36,173 bases of DNA, taken from NCBI GenBank assembly GCA_015494155.1, contig WGBU01000190.1:1-36173 (forward strand), read 5' to 3'. This stretch comes from Deltaproteobacteria bacterium. Its GTDB lineage: Bacteria; Desulfobacterota; Dissulfuribacteria; Dissulfuribacterales; Dissulfuribacteraceae. Position numbers and translations under genes: made by a program. The notes beneath the pieces were generated by a model. The model saw only the letters and a list, made by a program, of their open reading frames with translations, was not told where the DNA came from and ran no database searches. Below, piece after piece: positions 15,400-24,471 of the stretch; positions within the stretch are counted from its first letter, which is position 1; each line of letters opens with the position of its first letter.

Positions 15400-18117
15400 A
15401 TGAAGAGGACGATCTTTTCCGCAGTGATTTTGTCTTTAGTCTGTCTGTTTTTTGCCCAAGGATATTTAAATCTTTTTCATACAGGGGGACTAGGTGTAGC
15501 GTGGGCCAAGAAAGAGCAGAAAAAAGGGGCTAAGTCCGGCTCCAATGAACCAGACCCGTGGTTTCCCCGTAAACGCTCTGGCCCCAATGGCACTATCATC
15601 TTTTATGCACCTCAGATAGACTCCTGGAAGGATTTCAAGGTGATCGAGGTGTGGCAGGCCTTTTTGGCCACTCCCAAAGGGGAAAAGAGGGGCTATTACG
15701 GGTCATTGCACTACAAGGCGAATACAGAGGTAGATATAGATAAACGCGAGGTACTCCTTAGCAATGTGAAGATCCTAGAGCTTTCAATACCCAAGCTACC
15801 CAAGGATTCTCCACTATTTAAGATTGTAAAAAAGGGCCTTACAGCAGCTCCAGTGGTGGTGCCCCTTGATCTTGTGCTGGAGTATCTGCCAGAGGATATG
15901 GAAATTCCCTCTGTTAAGGGTCTCAATCCAAAGCCACCCAAGATATTCTATTCAACAAAACCAGCACTCCTCCTCTTTGTTGATGGTAAGCCCATATGGG
16001 TCCCCATTGAGAAGACGGGGATTGAGTTTCTGATAAATACCAACTGGGATCTCTTGAGGGAAAAGGGCAAGGAAAAGGGTCCATATTATCTGAGATACAA
16101 TACGAACTGGCTGACCTCAAACTCCTTCAAAGGGCCATGGACGTGGGCAAAATCGCTACCCAAGGGGCTTAAAAAGCTTCCAAAAGACAAGAACTGGAAG
16201 GCAGTACACAATGCCCTTCCCAAGGACCTCGATAAGATCGAGCCTCCAAAAGGGCCAGTGCCCAAGGTCTTCTACACCGATGAGCCAGCAGAGCTCATAC
16301 TCTTTGACGGGCCTCCAAAGTGGGAGCCCATAGGGAAGACTGGCCTTCAATATGGAGTTAATACAAAAGAAGAGGTTTTCAAGTTAAATGACAAATATTA
16401 TGTACTTTTTTCAGGTAGATGGTTCGAGGCTAAGGACCTTAGTGGCCCGTGGAAGTGGACTACAAAGCTCCCCAAGGCCTTTCTAAATATCCCCAAGGAC
16501 CACAAAAAGGCCTATGTGAGGAAAAACGTACCTGGGACCAGGGAGGCGTGGGAGGCCGCACTCCTTGCCAGTATCCCGAGGCGTGCCACTGTTAGTAAGA
16601 AGGCATCCAATCTGGCGCCAAAGGTGGAATATGTGGGTGAGCCCATCTTCAAGCCCATAGAGGGTACCAAGGTAGCCATGGCAGTGAACACCAAATATCA
16701 GGTGTTGAGATACAAGGGGAAATACTATCTCTGTTATAATGCCATATGGTTTGAGTCCAATGACCCAAAGGGGCCATGGGTCCTGACAGAGTCCATCCCA
16801 GCAGAGTTCAGTAAGATCCCACCTACCTCCCCTGCTTATAATACGACCTTCGTAAAGATTGCCGACAGCACAGATGAAAATGTCACTTATACCTACACCC
16901 CAGGATATGAGGGGTCATACGTGGTGCATACTACTGTTGTGTATGGGACAGGTTGGTGGCACCCCTGGCACTGGTATTGGGATGACTATGACTACTACTA
17001 TCCTTATCCATATTACCCATACTATCCCTATCCGCCCACCTACAATCATGGCAGTTGGTACGATCCAGAAACAGGCAGATTTGGCCGTTCTGTAGTGGGT
17101 TACGGTGCCTATGGCAATGCTGGCGTGGCTGCTGTCTTCAATCCAAAGACAGGGACATATGCAAGGGGTGCAGCCGTATGGGAAGACGATGAATACAGGA
17201 CCAAAGGCCTTGCCTTCAACCCAAACACCAACACCCAGACCTTTTCAAACCGCTATTTGGACCTGGAAAATAAAGAGGGCTGGAGCGAGCGGCTTACTAC
17301 CCGTGGAGATGAGTGGCGCTACAGAAAGAGCGAGTGGGAAGACGGGAGGTTAAAGAGCGAATTCGAGACCTCCTATGGTACAAAGGGCGAGATATATCGC
17401 CAGAAGGATGGGAACACGCTGAAGAGCCAGGGTACCATCTCGTACAAGGGGAAAGAGATGGAGTTTCAGTCCACTCGGGAGCGTCAAGGGGACAAGCTGG
17501 TGAACAAGGGTACTATAACTGGAGAGAATCGTTCTGCTCAATTCGAGAGCGAGTGGAAGAATGGACAGGGCAACATAGAGGTGCGCGGCTCTGAAGGTGG
17601 CACAGGCTCTATCAAGAGGGAGGTTGGCGGTGGTGAGATCACTGGCTCAGGTACCTTTACCAAGGGTGACACTACACTCAAGACAGAGATGAAACGCACT
17701 GCAGAAGGGGTCGTGCGTAAATATGAATCTAATACTGGATCAAAGGGTGCAACCTTTAAGCAGGGGGATACCAGGTCCTTTATTGCAGAGACCAGTGGTG
17801 GAGACATCTATGCTGGCCGTGATGGAAATGTGTACAAAAAGACTGATAATGGGTGGACCAAGGTGGAAAATCCAGGCGGAAAGGCCTGGGCGCTGGGAAA
17901 GGAGAGAAGTGCCAGATCTAATTCTAAGTCTGAGTTCTTGAAGAAGAGATATGGGGACAGAAGTGCACGGGCCACTCGTGATAGATCGAGGTCCATCAAC
18001 AGGCAGCGTCTAAATCGCGATTACAAGAGCCGCCACAGGGGGTTTCAGCGCTTTAAGGCGAGGAGGAGCTCCATGGGACGTGCAAGGGCAGGTGGCTTTA
18101 GAGGTCGCAGGAGATAG
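15400..18117 (+). CDS. Exported repeat protein with aromatic core and Arg-rich tail, function unknown
   Basis: A predicted secreted or surface protein of 905 residues. ATG 15400 follows GAGGGGTG at a normal distance and opens a signal peptide (MKRTIFSAVILSLVCLFFAQ, mature from about AWAKKE). An in-frame GTG at 15388 is less likely. Three degenerate ~80-residue repeats begin near bases 15930, 16260 and 16618. Each contains PK-[IV]-x-Y, a VNTK or INTN strand, a YY strand, and W-[FL]-x(5-7)-GPW followed by a lysine-rich turn. I recall similar repeats in proteobacterial proteins labelled carbohydrate-binding family V/XII, but the activity of that group is not established as far as I know. A segment very rich in Tyr, Trp, Pro and His (16945-17060) follows, then Gly/Thr/Lys-rich strands, and a tail with about 20 Arg in the last 75 residues. 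It starts 15 bases after glgP, so it probably shares its transcript. Confidence 0.8.
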   Translation: MKRTIFSAVILSLVCLFFAQGYLNLFHTGGLGVAWAKKEQKKGAKSGSNEPDPWFPRKRSGPNGTIIFYAPQIDSWKDFKVIEVWQAFLATPKGEKRGYYGSLHYKANTEVDIDKREVLLSNVKILELSIPKLPKDSPLFKIVKKGLTAAPVVVPLDLVLEYLPEDMEIPSVKGLNPKPPKIFYSTKPALLLFVDGKPIWVPIEKTGIEFLINTNWDLLREKGKEKGPYYLRYNTNWLTSNSFKGPWTWAKSLPKGLKKLPKDKNWKAVHNALPKDLDKIEPPKGPVPKVFYTDEPAELILFDGPPKWEPIGKTGLQYGVNTKEEVFKLNDKYYVLFSGRWFEAKDLSGPWKWTTKLPKAFLNIPKDHKKAYVRKNVPGTREAWEAALLASIPRRATVSKKASNLAPKVEYVGEPIFKPIEGTKVAMAVNTKYQVLRYKGKYYLCYNAIWFESNDPKGPWVLTESIPAEFSKIPPTSPAYNTTFVKIADSTDENVTYTYTPGYEGSYVVHTTVVYGTGWWHPWHWYWDDYDYYYPYPYYPYYPYPPTYNHGSWYDPETGRFGRSVVGYGAYGNAGVAAVFNPKTGTYARGAAVWEDDEYRTKGLAFNPNTNTQTFSNRYLDLENKEGWSERLTTRGDEWRYRKSEWEDGRLKSEFETSYGTKGEIYRQKDGNTLKSQGTISYKGKEMEFQSTRERQGDKLVNKGTITGENRSAQFESEWKNGQGNIEVRGSEGGTGSIKREVGGGEITGSGTFTKGDTTLKTEMKRTAEGVVRKYESNTGSKGATFKQGDTRSFIAETSGGDIYAGRDGNVYKKTDNGWTKVENPGGKAWALGKERSARSNSKSEFLKKRYGDRSARATRDRSRSINRQRLNRDYKSRHRGFQRFKARRSSMGRARAGGFRGRRR

Positions 18118-18162
18118 AAGGAAAAAAAGAAAAAAATGAATATTAAAAGGAGGCACAGGTGC

Positions 18163-19404
18163 ATGAATCTTAAAAAGATATTGTTGTTGGTTGTCCTAGG
18201 CCTATTCTTTTCAGGCCCTGTTTTGGCGGAAATGTCTCAGAGTTACGACTCCATTCCACTGGTAATGAGGGCACAGGACGTCCTTTCAAAGGGTTATCTC
18301 AAGGGCATGATCTACACGATTGGTCCAACTGTTTATAGTGATGGGCTAGTGAACATCTATGAATTTCACACCACCCTGGGCACACTCAGTGTAGAGAGCA
18401 CAGGACTTTTACAAAAACGCATCAGAGAGGCCCAGGCACTCTACTTCATGAAGGAGATGGAAAAGACGGATGTATTTAAAAAGGCCTTCAAAGAGGCCCT
18501 CAAAGGGCCAGTGAAGACAGTGAAGGGCCTTGTGACAGAGCCCGTGACCACAGTGACCAATAGTGTGAAGGGTGTTGGCCAATGGTTTTCCAGTGTTGGG
18601 CAGGCGATCTTCAGTGACTCCCCAGACCAGGAGGGGGTGGCCAAGACCGCCTTGGGCCATGCCGCTGCCAAGAGGGCCTTTGCCTATGAGTTTGGCATTG
18701 ACCCATATTCCAAGTGGGATGCAGTACAGGAGGAGTTGAATAAAATCGCCTGGGCGTCGGTCTCTGGGGGGATAACAGTCAAGGCCGCCTTTCACCTCAT
18801 CCCAGAGGGTGCAGGCATTGTAGTACGGGGGCTCGGTACCTCTGCTAGTGTCAGTAAGCTTGTAAGGGACAGCAGTGTGGGAGAACTGAGGAAATATAAT
18901 GGAGAACGCCTAAAGGAGATGGGTGTAAGGGAGGCCACTATAGACCTCTTTTTGAACAATCCCAACTATACCCCATATGAGCGCACATTTTTGGTAATGG
19001 AACTCATGGACATGAAGGGTGTAAGAGATCGAGCGGTCTACATGACCTACGCAGCAAGGGCCAATAGTGAGGCAGTGGCCATTTTCTGGAGGCTCAGTGC
19101 TGGCATGATGGAGAACTACATAAAGTCTACAGGTGATGTGGTACGACTAGTGGACCTAGCTGGAATTCCATTTATGCAGAGACGGGATGGGCAAATAATA
19201 GGCATGTTCGCCCTGGACAATCTTGCATGGACTCCCAGGATCGACAAGAAGCTCTCTTACGTGGATCGTGCCATCCGGTCACTTCCTAGTGCCAGGGGAA
19301 AGCAGATCTGGATTGCAGGGCGTATAACGCCCAGGGCAAAAGAGGCCCTTAAAGAAAGGGGCTGGGAAATCGTTGCCAATGTAGGTTTTTTGCCCAAAAA
19401 GTGA
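18163..19404 (+). CDS. Exported protein of unknown function, 413 residues
   Basis: I do not recognise the family. ATG 18163 is chosen because AGGAGG (18148-18153) sits 9 bases upstream and it gives a clean signal peptide, MNLKKILLLVVLGLFFSGPVLA, cut before EMSQ. An in-frame ATG at 18136 would put a charged extension in front and has a poor ribosome binding site. The mature protein has an amphipathic helical part (KKAFKEALKGPVKTVKGL...VKGVGQWFSSVGQAIF), a Gly/Ala-rich moderately hydrophobic segment (SVSGGITVKAAFHLIPEG), and a C-terminal alpha/beta part ending near KQIWIAGRITPRAKEALKER. It lies 45 bases after the repeat protein and probably belongs to the same transcript. A periplasmic or envelope location is inferred from the signal peptide only. 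Confidence 0.78.
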   Translation: MNLKKILLLVVLGLFFSGPVLAEMSQSYDSIPLVMRAQDVLSKGYLKGMIYTIGPTVYSDGLVNIYEFHTTLGTLSVESTGLLQKRIREAQALYFMKEMEKTDVFKKAFKEALKGPVKTVKGLVTEPVTTVTNSVKGVGQWFSSVGQAIFSDSPDQEGVAKTALGHAAAKRAFAYEFGIDPYSKWDAVQEELNKIAWASVSGGITVKAAFHLIPEGAGIVVRGLGTSASVSKLVRDSSVGELRKYNGERLKEMGVREATIDLFLNNPNYTPYERTFLVMELMDMKGVRDRAVYMTYAARANSEAVAIFWRLSAGMMENYIKSTGDVVRLVDLAGIPFMQRRDGQIIGMFALDNLAWTPRIDKKLSYVDRAIRSLPSARGKQIWIAGRITPRAKEALKERGWEIVANVGFLPKK

Positions 19405-19426
19405 GTGGTACGAGGCTTGAAATTCC

Positions 19427-19454
19427 TTGACAGTAAGAGACTATGGTGTAAAAA
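19427..19454 (+). promoter_or_regulatory. Possible promoter for the glycine-zipper gene
   Basis: TTGACA at 19427-19432 is a perfect -35 hexamer. The best -10 candidate is TAAAAA at 19449-19454 after 16 bases, which is weak. The region from 19433 to 19495 is A/T-rich. The -35 match is the main evidence. Confidence 0.35.
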
Positions 19455-19499
19455 AGATTATTAATTAAGAATAATAATGTTTAATAGGAAGGAGATAGT

Positions 19500-19988
19500 A
19501 TGAAACGGAGCATTTTGGTGGCAATTTTGAGTTTGGGCATGGTGCTACCAGTCATTTCAGGGGCACAGGAACTGGTGATTTACCCAGCAAAGGGCCAAAG
19601 CGCTCAACAGTTGGAAAAAGACAAGGCAGAGTGTTACAACTGGGCCAAGACCCAATCGGGCTTTGATCCCATGCAGCCCCCAACCCCATCCACACCACCA
19701 CCGCAGCAGACAGAGCCAAGGTCCAATGCAGTTAGGGGGGCAGTGAGGGGCGCACTCCTTGGTACAGCAGTGGGCGCTATTGCAGGCGATGTGGGAAAGG
19801 GTGCCGCCATAGGTGCAGCCTCTGGTGGATTGCTGGGGGGCATGAAAAAGAGAGACCAAGAGGCACAACAGAAGGCGGCCCAGGAGCAGTGGGCCAGGCA
19901 GGAGGCATCTCAGTATCAGCAGAAGCGCTCCTCTTATCTCAAGGCCTTTTCCGCCTGTATGGAGGGAAGAGGCTACACAGTAAAATAA
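19500..19988 (+). CDS. Small exported glycine-zipper protein
   Basis: A 162-residue envelope protein. A signal peptide (MKRSILVAILSLGMVLPVISGA) precedes QELVIYPAKGQSAQQLEKDKAECYNWA. A Pro/Gln-rich linker (PTPSTPPPQQ) leads to a glycine zipper, a Gly/Ala-patterned helix pair (AVRGALLGTAVGAIAGDVGKGAAIGAASGGLLGG). A Gln/Lys-rich helix with a final C-x-x-G-R-G-Y motif completes it. Glycine-zipper proteins of this sort insert in or associate with the outer membrane or peptidoglycan, and their role is usually unknown. AGGAAGGAG lies just upstream of ATG 19500. Two cysteines, C45 and one near the C-terminus, may pair in the periplasm. It is separated from its neighbours by 95 and 210 bases, so it may be an independent unit. 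Confidence 0.85.
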   Translation: MKRSILVAILSLGMVLPVISGAQELVIYPAKGQSAQQLEKDKAECYNWAKTQSGFDPMQPPTPSTPPPQQTEPRSNAVRGAVRGALLGTAVGAIAGDVGKGAAIGAASGGLLGGMKKRDQEAQQKAAQEQWARQEASQYQQKRSSYLKAFSACMEGRGYTVK

Positions 19989-20025
19989 CGTCTTTTGATC
20001 TAAATTAATGATGTTGTGGGTCGAG

Positions 20026-20072
20026 AGGCCCCATAACCCCTTGGATCACAGGGTGCGTGGGGCCTAGATTTT
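20026..20072 (+). terminator. Candidate terminator after the glycine-zipper gene
   Basis: AGGCCCC (20026-20032) and GGGGCCT (20059-20065) form a perfect 7-bp stem. ACCC (20036-20039) and GGGT (20051-20054) extend it inside, and a short TTTT run follows at 20069-20072. The T-tract is weak, so termination may be partial. Confidence 0.45.
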
Positions 20073-20084
20073 GATGGTGATTTG

Positions 20085-20114
20085 TTGACAATTATTTATC
20101 TTGTAAAGTAATAT
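20085..20114 (+). promoter_or_regulatory. Sigma-70-type promoter for the RND/transport operon
   Basis: TTGACA (20085-20090), an 18-base spacer, and TAATAT (20109-20114). The 12 bases AAAGTAATATTC around the -10 box are identical to those at the zwf promoter. The expected start of transcription is near 20121, inside the inverted repeat annotated next. Confidence 0.6.
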
Positions 20115-20116
20115 TC

Positions 20117-20133
20117 GATGAAAAGATTTCATC
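20117..20133. promoter_or_regulatory. Perfect inverted repeat at the RND operon start, candidate operator
   Basis: GATGAAA-AGA-TTTCATC is a perfect 7-3-7 inverted repeat. It begins 2 bases after the -10 box and covers the predicted transcription start, where a repressor would block initiation. No regulator gene adjoins it, so the binding protein is unknown. An RNA hairpin at the transcript's 5' end is the alternative. Confidence 0.5.
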
Positions 20134-20198
20134 TATTGCGAGGGGGGTAGCATTCGATTTCCGGTGTATTTCCATTTTCTTATACAAAAGGGGGACAT

Positions 20199-21302
20199 AT
20201 GTTGTCTTATTGGTTAAACAGGTCTAAGGGTCTTATAAAGCTCCTAATCCCATTTGTCGCCATCTCTTTTTTAGTCACAGGGTGCGGAAAGAAACAGGAG
20301 GAGAAAAGGCCAGAGGTGGTGCGTCCTGTAAAGCTCCTTACAGTGAAGGACGTGAACGAAGACTTGGTCCAGGGCTTTCCTGGCATGGTGCGTGCTGCGA
20401 GGAGGGCAGTCCTTTCATTCAAGGTGTCGGGGCGGATAGTGAAGCTACCAGTGGAAGAGGGGCAATTGGTCAAGCGTGGCGATCTCATTGCCCAATTAGA
20501 TCAGCGTGACTTCTTGAATGCAGTAAAGGCAGCACGGGCTAGGTTCAAGGAGGCAGAACAGCAGTTCAGGCGCTACAAAGAGCTCTATGCCAAAAAGCAG
20601 GTCTCGCGGGCAGACTATGACCGGTATCTGGCTGCAAGAGACGTGGCCAAGGCCAAACTGGATGAGGCATTGAACAGGTTGAAGGATACCACACTCAGGG
20701 CGCCTTTTGATGGTTACATTTCAAAGCGCTATGTGGAGCTCTATTACGAGGTCAAGGCCAACGATCCCATTGTAAACCTACAGGACATTTCAAAGATAGA
20801 GGTCCTGGTGGATCTGCCAGAACTCACCATGGCTGCAGTAAAGGAGGAGAACCTCGGAGAGATCGTGGCAGAGTTCGATGCCATCCCAGGTAAAAGGTTT
20901 CCGTTGACAGTCAAGGAATACTCCACAGAGGCAGATCCGGCTACCCAGACCTACCAAGTAGTATTTGTGATGGATCAGCCAAAGGGTGCAAATATACTTC
21001 CAGGCATGACTGCCACTGTCACTGCCTCCTTTAGGGAGGGGGCTGGCAAGGGACCAAGGATCATCGTACCGTCCCTGGCAGTACTCGATGCACCAACAGA
21101 CAAACCCTATGTATGGGTTTACGATCCCTCGTCGGGGACTGTGCACAGGCGCTATGTGAAGATTGGGGCCCTTGTGGACTCTGGGGGGATACTCATACGT
21201 GAAGGCCTCAAGCCAGGGGAACAGATAGTGATTGCAGGGGTTACTAAGCTCAAAGATGGCATGAAAGTGCGTCCGTGGGAGATGCAGAGGGAAGGGAAAT
21301 AG
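20199..21302 (+). CDS. RND efflux adaptor lipoprotein (HlyD/MFP family)
   Basis: Periplasmic adaptor linking an inner-membrane RND pump to an outer-membrane channel. The N-terminus is a lipoprotein signal with lipobox LVTGC (C29), so the mature protein should be lipid-anchored. The order is that of the family: a lipoyl-like half (VSGRIVKLPVEEGQLVKRGD), a coiled-coil hairpin (residues ~105-160, rich in Ala/Lys/Glu/Arg), the second lipoyl half (TTLRAPFDGYISKRYV), then beta-barrel and membrane-proximal domains with NILPGMTATV. ATG 20199 follows AGGGGGA. It ends 4 bases before the RND permease. The 367-residue length is usual. The substrate is not predictable from this gene. Confidence 0.93.
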   Translation: MLSYWLNRSKGLIKLLIPFVAISFLVTGCGKKQEEKRPEVVRPVKLLTVKDVNEDLVQGFPGMVRAARRAVLSFKVSGRIVKLPVEEGQLVKRGDLIAQLDQRDFLNAVKAARARFKEAEQQFRRYKELYAKKQVSRADYDRYLAARDVAKAKLDEALNRLKDTTLRAPFDGYISKRYVELYYEVKANDPIVNLQDISKIEVLVDLPELTMAAVKEENLGEIVAEFDAIPGKRFPLTVKEYSTEADPATQTYQVVFVMDQPKGANILPGMTATVTASFREGAGKGPRIIVPSLAVLDAPTDKPYVWVYDPSSGTVHRRYVKIGALVDSGGILIREGLKPGEQIVIAGVTKLKDGMKVRPWEMQREGK

Positions 21303-21306
21303 GCCC

Positions 21307-24300
21307 ATGAACATCGCTGAACTCTCCATAAAAAAGAGTGTCATCACATGGACCATGACAGTGGTAATGCTCTTCCTGGGCTATTTTGCCTACGAGGGGC
21401 TCCCCAGGCTCGAAGACCCTGAGTTCGCCATCAAAGAGGCAGTGATAGTCACACCCTATCCAGGTGCCTCTCCACAGGAGGTCCAGGAAGAGGTCACAGA
21501 GGTTATCGAGAAGGCGGTCCAGGAGATGGGGCAGCTCAAAAAGGTGGTCTCTTACTCTTCCAGGGGGATGTCACTGGTCCACGTCTATATAAAGGATCAA
21601 TACAGAAAGGAGCAGTTGCCCCAGGTCTGGGACGAGCTGAGGCGTCGCATGGCAGACCACGAGCATGAGCTCCCGCCAGGGGCAGGCCCCATAACAGTCA
21701 ACGACGACTTTGGCGACGTGTTTGGCGTCTATTTTGGGCTTGTAGGTGAGGGTTACACATATGCAGAGCTTAAGGCAGTGGCCGAGTTCCTGCAACGAGA
21801 GCTCCTCACAGTACAAGATGTGAAGAAGATAGAACTGTTTGGCCTGAGAAAAGAGGCGGTCTATGTGGAGATCTCAAGGGCCAAGATGGCAGCTCTGGGC
21901 ATCACTCAGGCAGACATCTACAATGCGCTCAGGGCCAAGAACCTGGCCGTTGACTCTGGCAGGATAGAGTTTGGCGTAGAGTATCTCGCCATAAACCCCA
22001 CAGGTGAATTCAAGAGTGAAAAGGACTTTGGCAACCTCTTTATCGCCTCAAAGGGGGGGCGGCTCATATTTTTGAAGGATATCGCGGAGATAAAGCGTGG
22101 ATATGTTGAGCCACCATCAAAGATCCTTCGTGTTGATGGGAGGCCTGCCATTGGGATCGCCATCTCAACTGTCCTTGGTGGAAATGCTGTCACCATGGGA
22201 AATGCAGTGTTAAAGCGCCTGGAGGCGCTTCAGGACCAGATCCCCTTGGGCATGGAACTCGTAGAGATCTCCATGCAGTCTAAGTCTGTGACCAAGGCAG
22301 TGAACGGTTTTGTCATAAATCTCCTGGAGTCCGTATGTATCGTCATAGTGGTCCTGGCGGTCTTCATGGGATTTCGTTCAGGGCTCATCATAGGGTTCAT
22401 TCTGCTCCTCACCATTGCCGCAACATTTGTGGTCATGGGTTATTACCACATCATCCTCCAGAGGATCTCCCTTGGGGCCCTGATTATTGCCTTGGGGATG
22501 TTGGTGGACAATGCAATAGTGGTAGTAGATGGTATGAAGGTCAAAATGAAGCAGGGGGTCGATGGGCTCACAGCCGCCAAGGAGGTTGTGGGCCAAAACG
22601 CCATTCCACTCCTTGCAGCTACGGCTGTAGCCATTATGGCCTTTGCCTCTATTGGAGGAATGAGCAACTCCACTGGTGAGTATTGTCAGAGCCTATACCA
22701 GGTGATTCTCATCTCGCTCTCGCTTTCCTGGATAACCGCTGTGACCACAGCACCCCTCATAACAAAGAAGTTTGTCCTGAGCAAAAAGGATCTCTCTTCT
22801 GGAGGTGGTGGCGAAGAGGCCTATAGTGGTAAATTCTATCAGATCTACAGGAAAATACTCACTGGCGCCATCAAGGCCAGGTGGGTCACCATTGCCATCG
22901 TGGTCGGCATGTTCATTGCCTCTGTGTATGGGTTCACATTTGTTAAACAGCTCTTTTTCCCTGCCTCCACCAGGCCGCAGTTCATTGTAGAGACCTTTTT
23001 TAGAGAAGGAATACACATCCGTGAGACAGAGCGCCAAGTGGCAAAGATGGAAAAGTATCTTAGCAAGCTAAAGGGCGTGACCCAGGTGGCATCGGCCATT
23101 GGCGGAGGGCATCCCAGGTTCCTCCTCACTTATTCTACACCAGTGGAAGGGGCGAACCAGTATGCAAATATCCTTGTATCTGTTGAGGATTACAGGATTA
23201 TCAATGATCTTGCCCCAAAGGTCCAAAAGGACCTTGAAGAGATGTTCCCAGATGCGTGTGTCAATGTGAAGAAGTTCAACCTAGGGCCTGCTACAGGTGG
23301 AAAGATCCAGTTGAGGATAAATGGTTCAGACCCAGAGAAATTGCGCGCTCTTGCGGAAAAGGCCGTGGCAATCTTTAGGGAAGAGGGCGCAAAGGCAGTG
23401 AGGACCGAGTGGGGTGAAAAGGTCAAGGTACCTGTACCCATTGTGGCAGAGGACAGGGCCATGGCCCTTGGGATCACTCGTCCCATGATCGCCCAGGCCA
23501 TCCAGGCAACGTTCTCGGGAAAGACAGTAGGGGTCTATCGCGAGGGTACAGAGCTCATCCCCATCATTGCCCGTGCCCCAGACGATGAAAGGGACACCAT
23601 TGAAGACCTGAGCGAGATCCAGATCTACAGCCCAGTGGCGAGACAATACGTGCCAATAATGCAGGTACTAAAGGGCATTGAGACCAGGTGGGAGACGGCT
23701 AGGCTCTCTCGCTGGCAGAGGCGCCCATTTATCAAATTACATGCAGATCCAAGAGACGAGCTACCAGCCGAACTCATGGCCAGGGTAAAACCGAGGATCG
23801 AGCAGGAACTCGGAGTAGACCTGGCCGCCTACAGAGGAACGCCCTTAAAAGAGGGAGAGAAGTGGACGGCCAAGACCATCCCCATCAAATATGACGACAT
23901 CATACCCCTTAAGGGAATGCCTGGGTATTTCATTGCATGGGGTGGAGAGCTTGAAGATTCTTCAGACTCCCAGGCGCAACTTGCTGCCAATATACCCATC
24001 TACTTTGGCATGATGATACTCATTGTGATCTTCATGTTCAATGCATTCCGCCAGCCACTCATCATCTGGCTCACAGTGCCATTGGCCTTGATAGGGGTTA
24101 CTGCAGGACTCCTGTTGCTCAAGCAGCCCTTTGGCTTCATGGCTCTATTGGGACTGATGAGTCTCTCTGGCATGCTCATCAAGAATGCAATAGTCCTCAT
24201 AGATCAGATCGACATCAACATCCGTTCTGGCATGAAGGGGCTCGATGCAATAGTTGAGTCCGGGGTCTCGAGGATGCAGCCAGTGATGATGGCTGCCCTC

Positions 24301-24447
24301 ACCACCATGATGGGTATGATCCCGCTCTTCCAGGATGCATTCTTTGTGTCCATGGCAGTGACCATCGTGTTTGGACTGGGCTTTGCAACAGTGCTCACCC
24401 TTGTATTCGTGCCAGTGCTTTACGCCACATTCTTTAGGATAAAGTGA
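21307..24447 (+). CDS. RND-family efflux permease
   Basis: Inner-membrane proton-driven exporter of the AcrB/HAE type, 1046 residues, with the normal duplicated layout: TM1 near residues 12-33, a large periplasmic loop, TM2-6, then the second half. TM4 carries GMLVDNAIVVVDG with D401. The second acidic position of the usual D-D pair is N402. The basic relay lysine is K959 in GMLIKNAIVLID. The first residues (MNIAELSIKKSVITW) and the LPRLEDPEFAIKEAVIVTPYPGAS block are typical of a subgroup common in Proteobacteria. It follows the adaptor by 4 bases and precedes a TolC-type gene, completing a tripartite pump. Drugs, metals, lipids or solvents are all possible substrates. Confidence 0.95.
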   Translation: MNIAELSIKKSVITWTMTVVMLFLGYFAYEGLPRLEDPEFAIKEAVIVTPYPGASPQEVQEEVTEVIEKAVQEMGQLKKVVSYSSRGMSLVHVYIKDQYRKEQLPQVWDELRRRMADHEHELPPGAGPITVNDDFGDVFGVYFGLVGEGYTYAELKAVAEFLQRELLTVQDVKKIELFGLRKEAVYVEISRAKMAALGITQADIYNALRAKNLAVDSGRIEFGVEYLAINPTGEFKSEKDFGNLFIASKGGRLIFLKDIAEIKRGYVEPPSKILRVDGRPAIGIAISTVLGGNAVTMGNAVLKRLEALQDQIPLGMELVEISMQSKSVTKAVNGFVINLLESVCIVIVVLAVFMGFRSGLIIGFILLLTIAATFVVMGYYHIILQRISLGALIIALGMLVDNAIVVVDGMKVKMKQGVDGLTAAKEVVGQNAIPLLAATAVAIMAFASIGGMSNSTGEYCQSLYQVILISLSLSWITAVTTAPLITKKFVLSKKDLSSGGGGEEAYSGKFYQIYRKILTGAIKARWVTIAIVVGMFIASVYGFTFVKQLFFPASTRPQFIVETFFREGIHIRETERQVAKMEKYLSKLKGVTQVASAIGGGHPRFLLTYSTPVEGANQYANILVSVEDYRIINDLAPKVQKDLEEMFPDACVNVKKFNLGPATGGKIQLRINGSDPEKLRALAEKAVAIFREEGAKAVRTEWGEKVKVPVPIVAEDRAMALGITRPMIAQAIQATFSGKTVGVYREGTELIPIIARAPDDERDTIEDLSEIQIYSPVARQYVPIMQVLKGIETRWETARLSRWQRRPFIKLHADPRDELPAELMARVKPRIEQELGVDLAAYRGTPLKEGEKWTAKTIPIKYDDIIPLKGMPGYFIAWGGELEDSSDSQAQLAANIPIYFGMMILIVIFMFNAFRQPLIIWLTVPLALIGVTAGLLLLKQPFGFMALLGLMSLSGMLIKNAIVLIDQIDINIRSGMKGLDAIVESGVSRMQPVMMAALTTMMGMIPLFQDAFFVSMAVTIVFGLGFATVLTLVFVPVLYATFFRIK

Positions 24448-24471
24448 GGAAAGGGCTAGGAGATGATAGTG

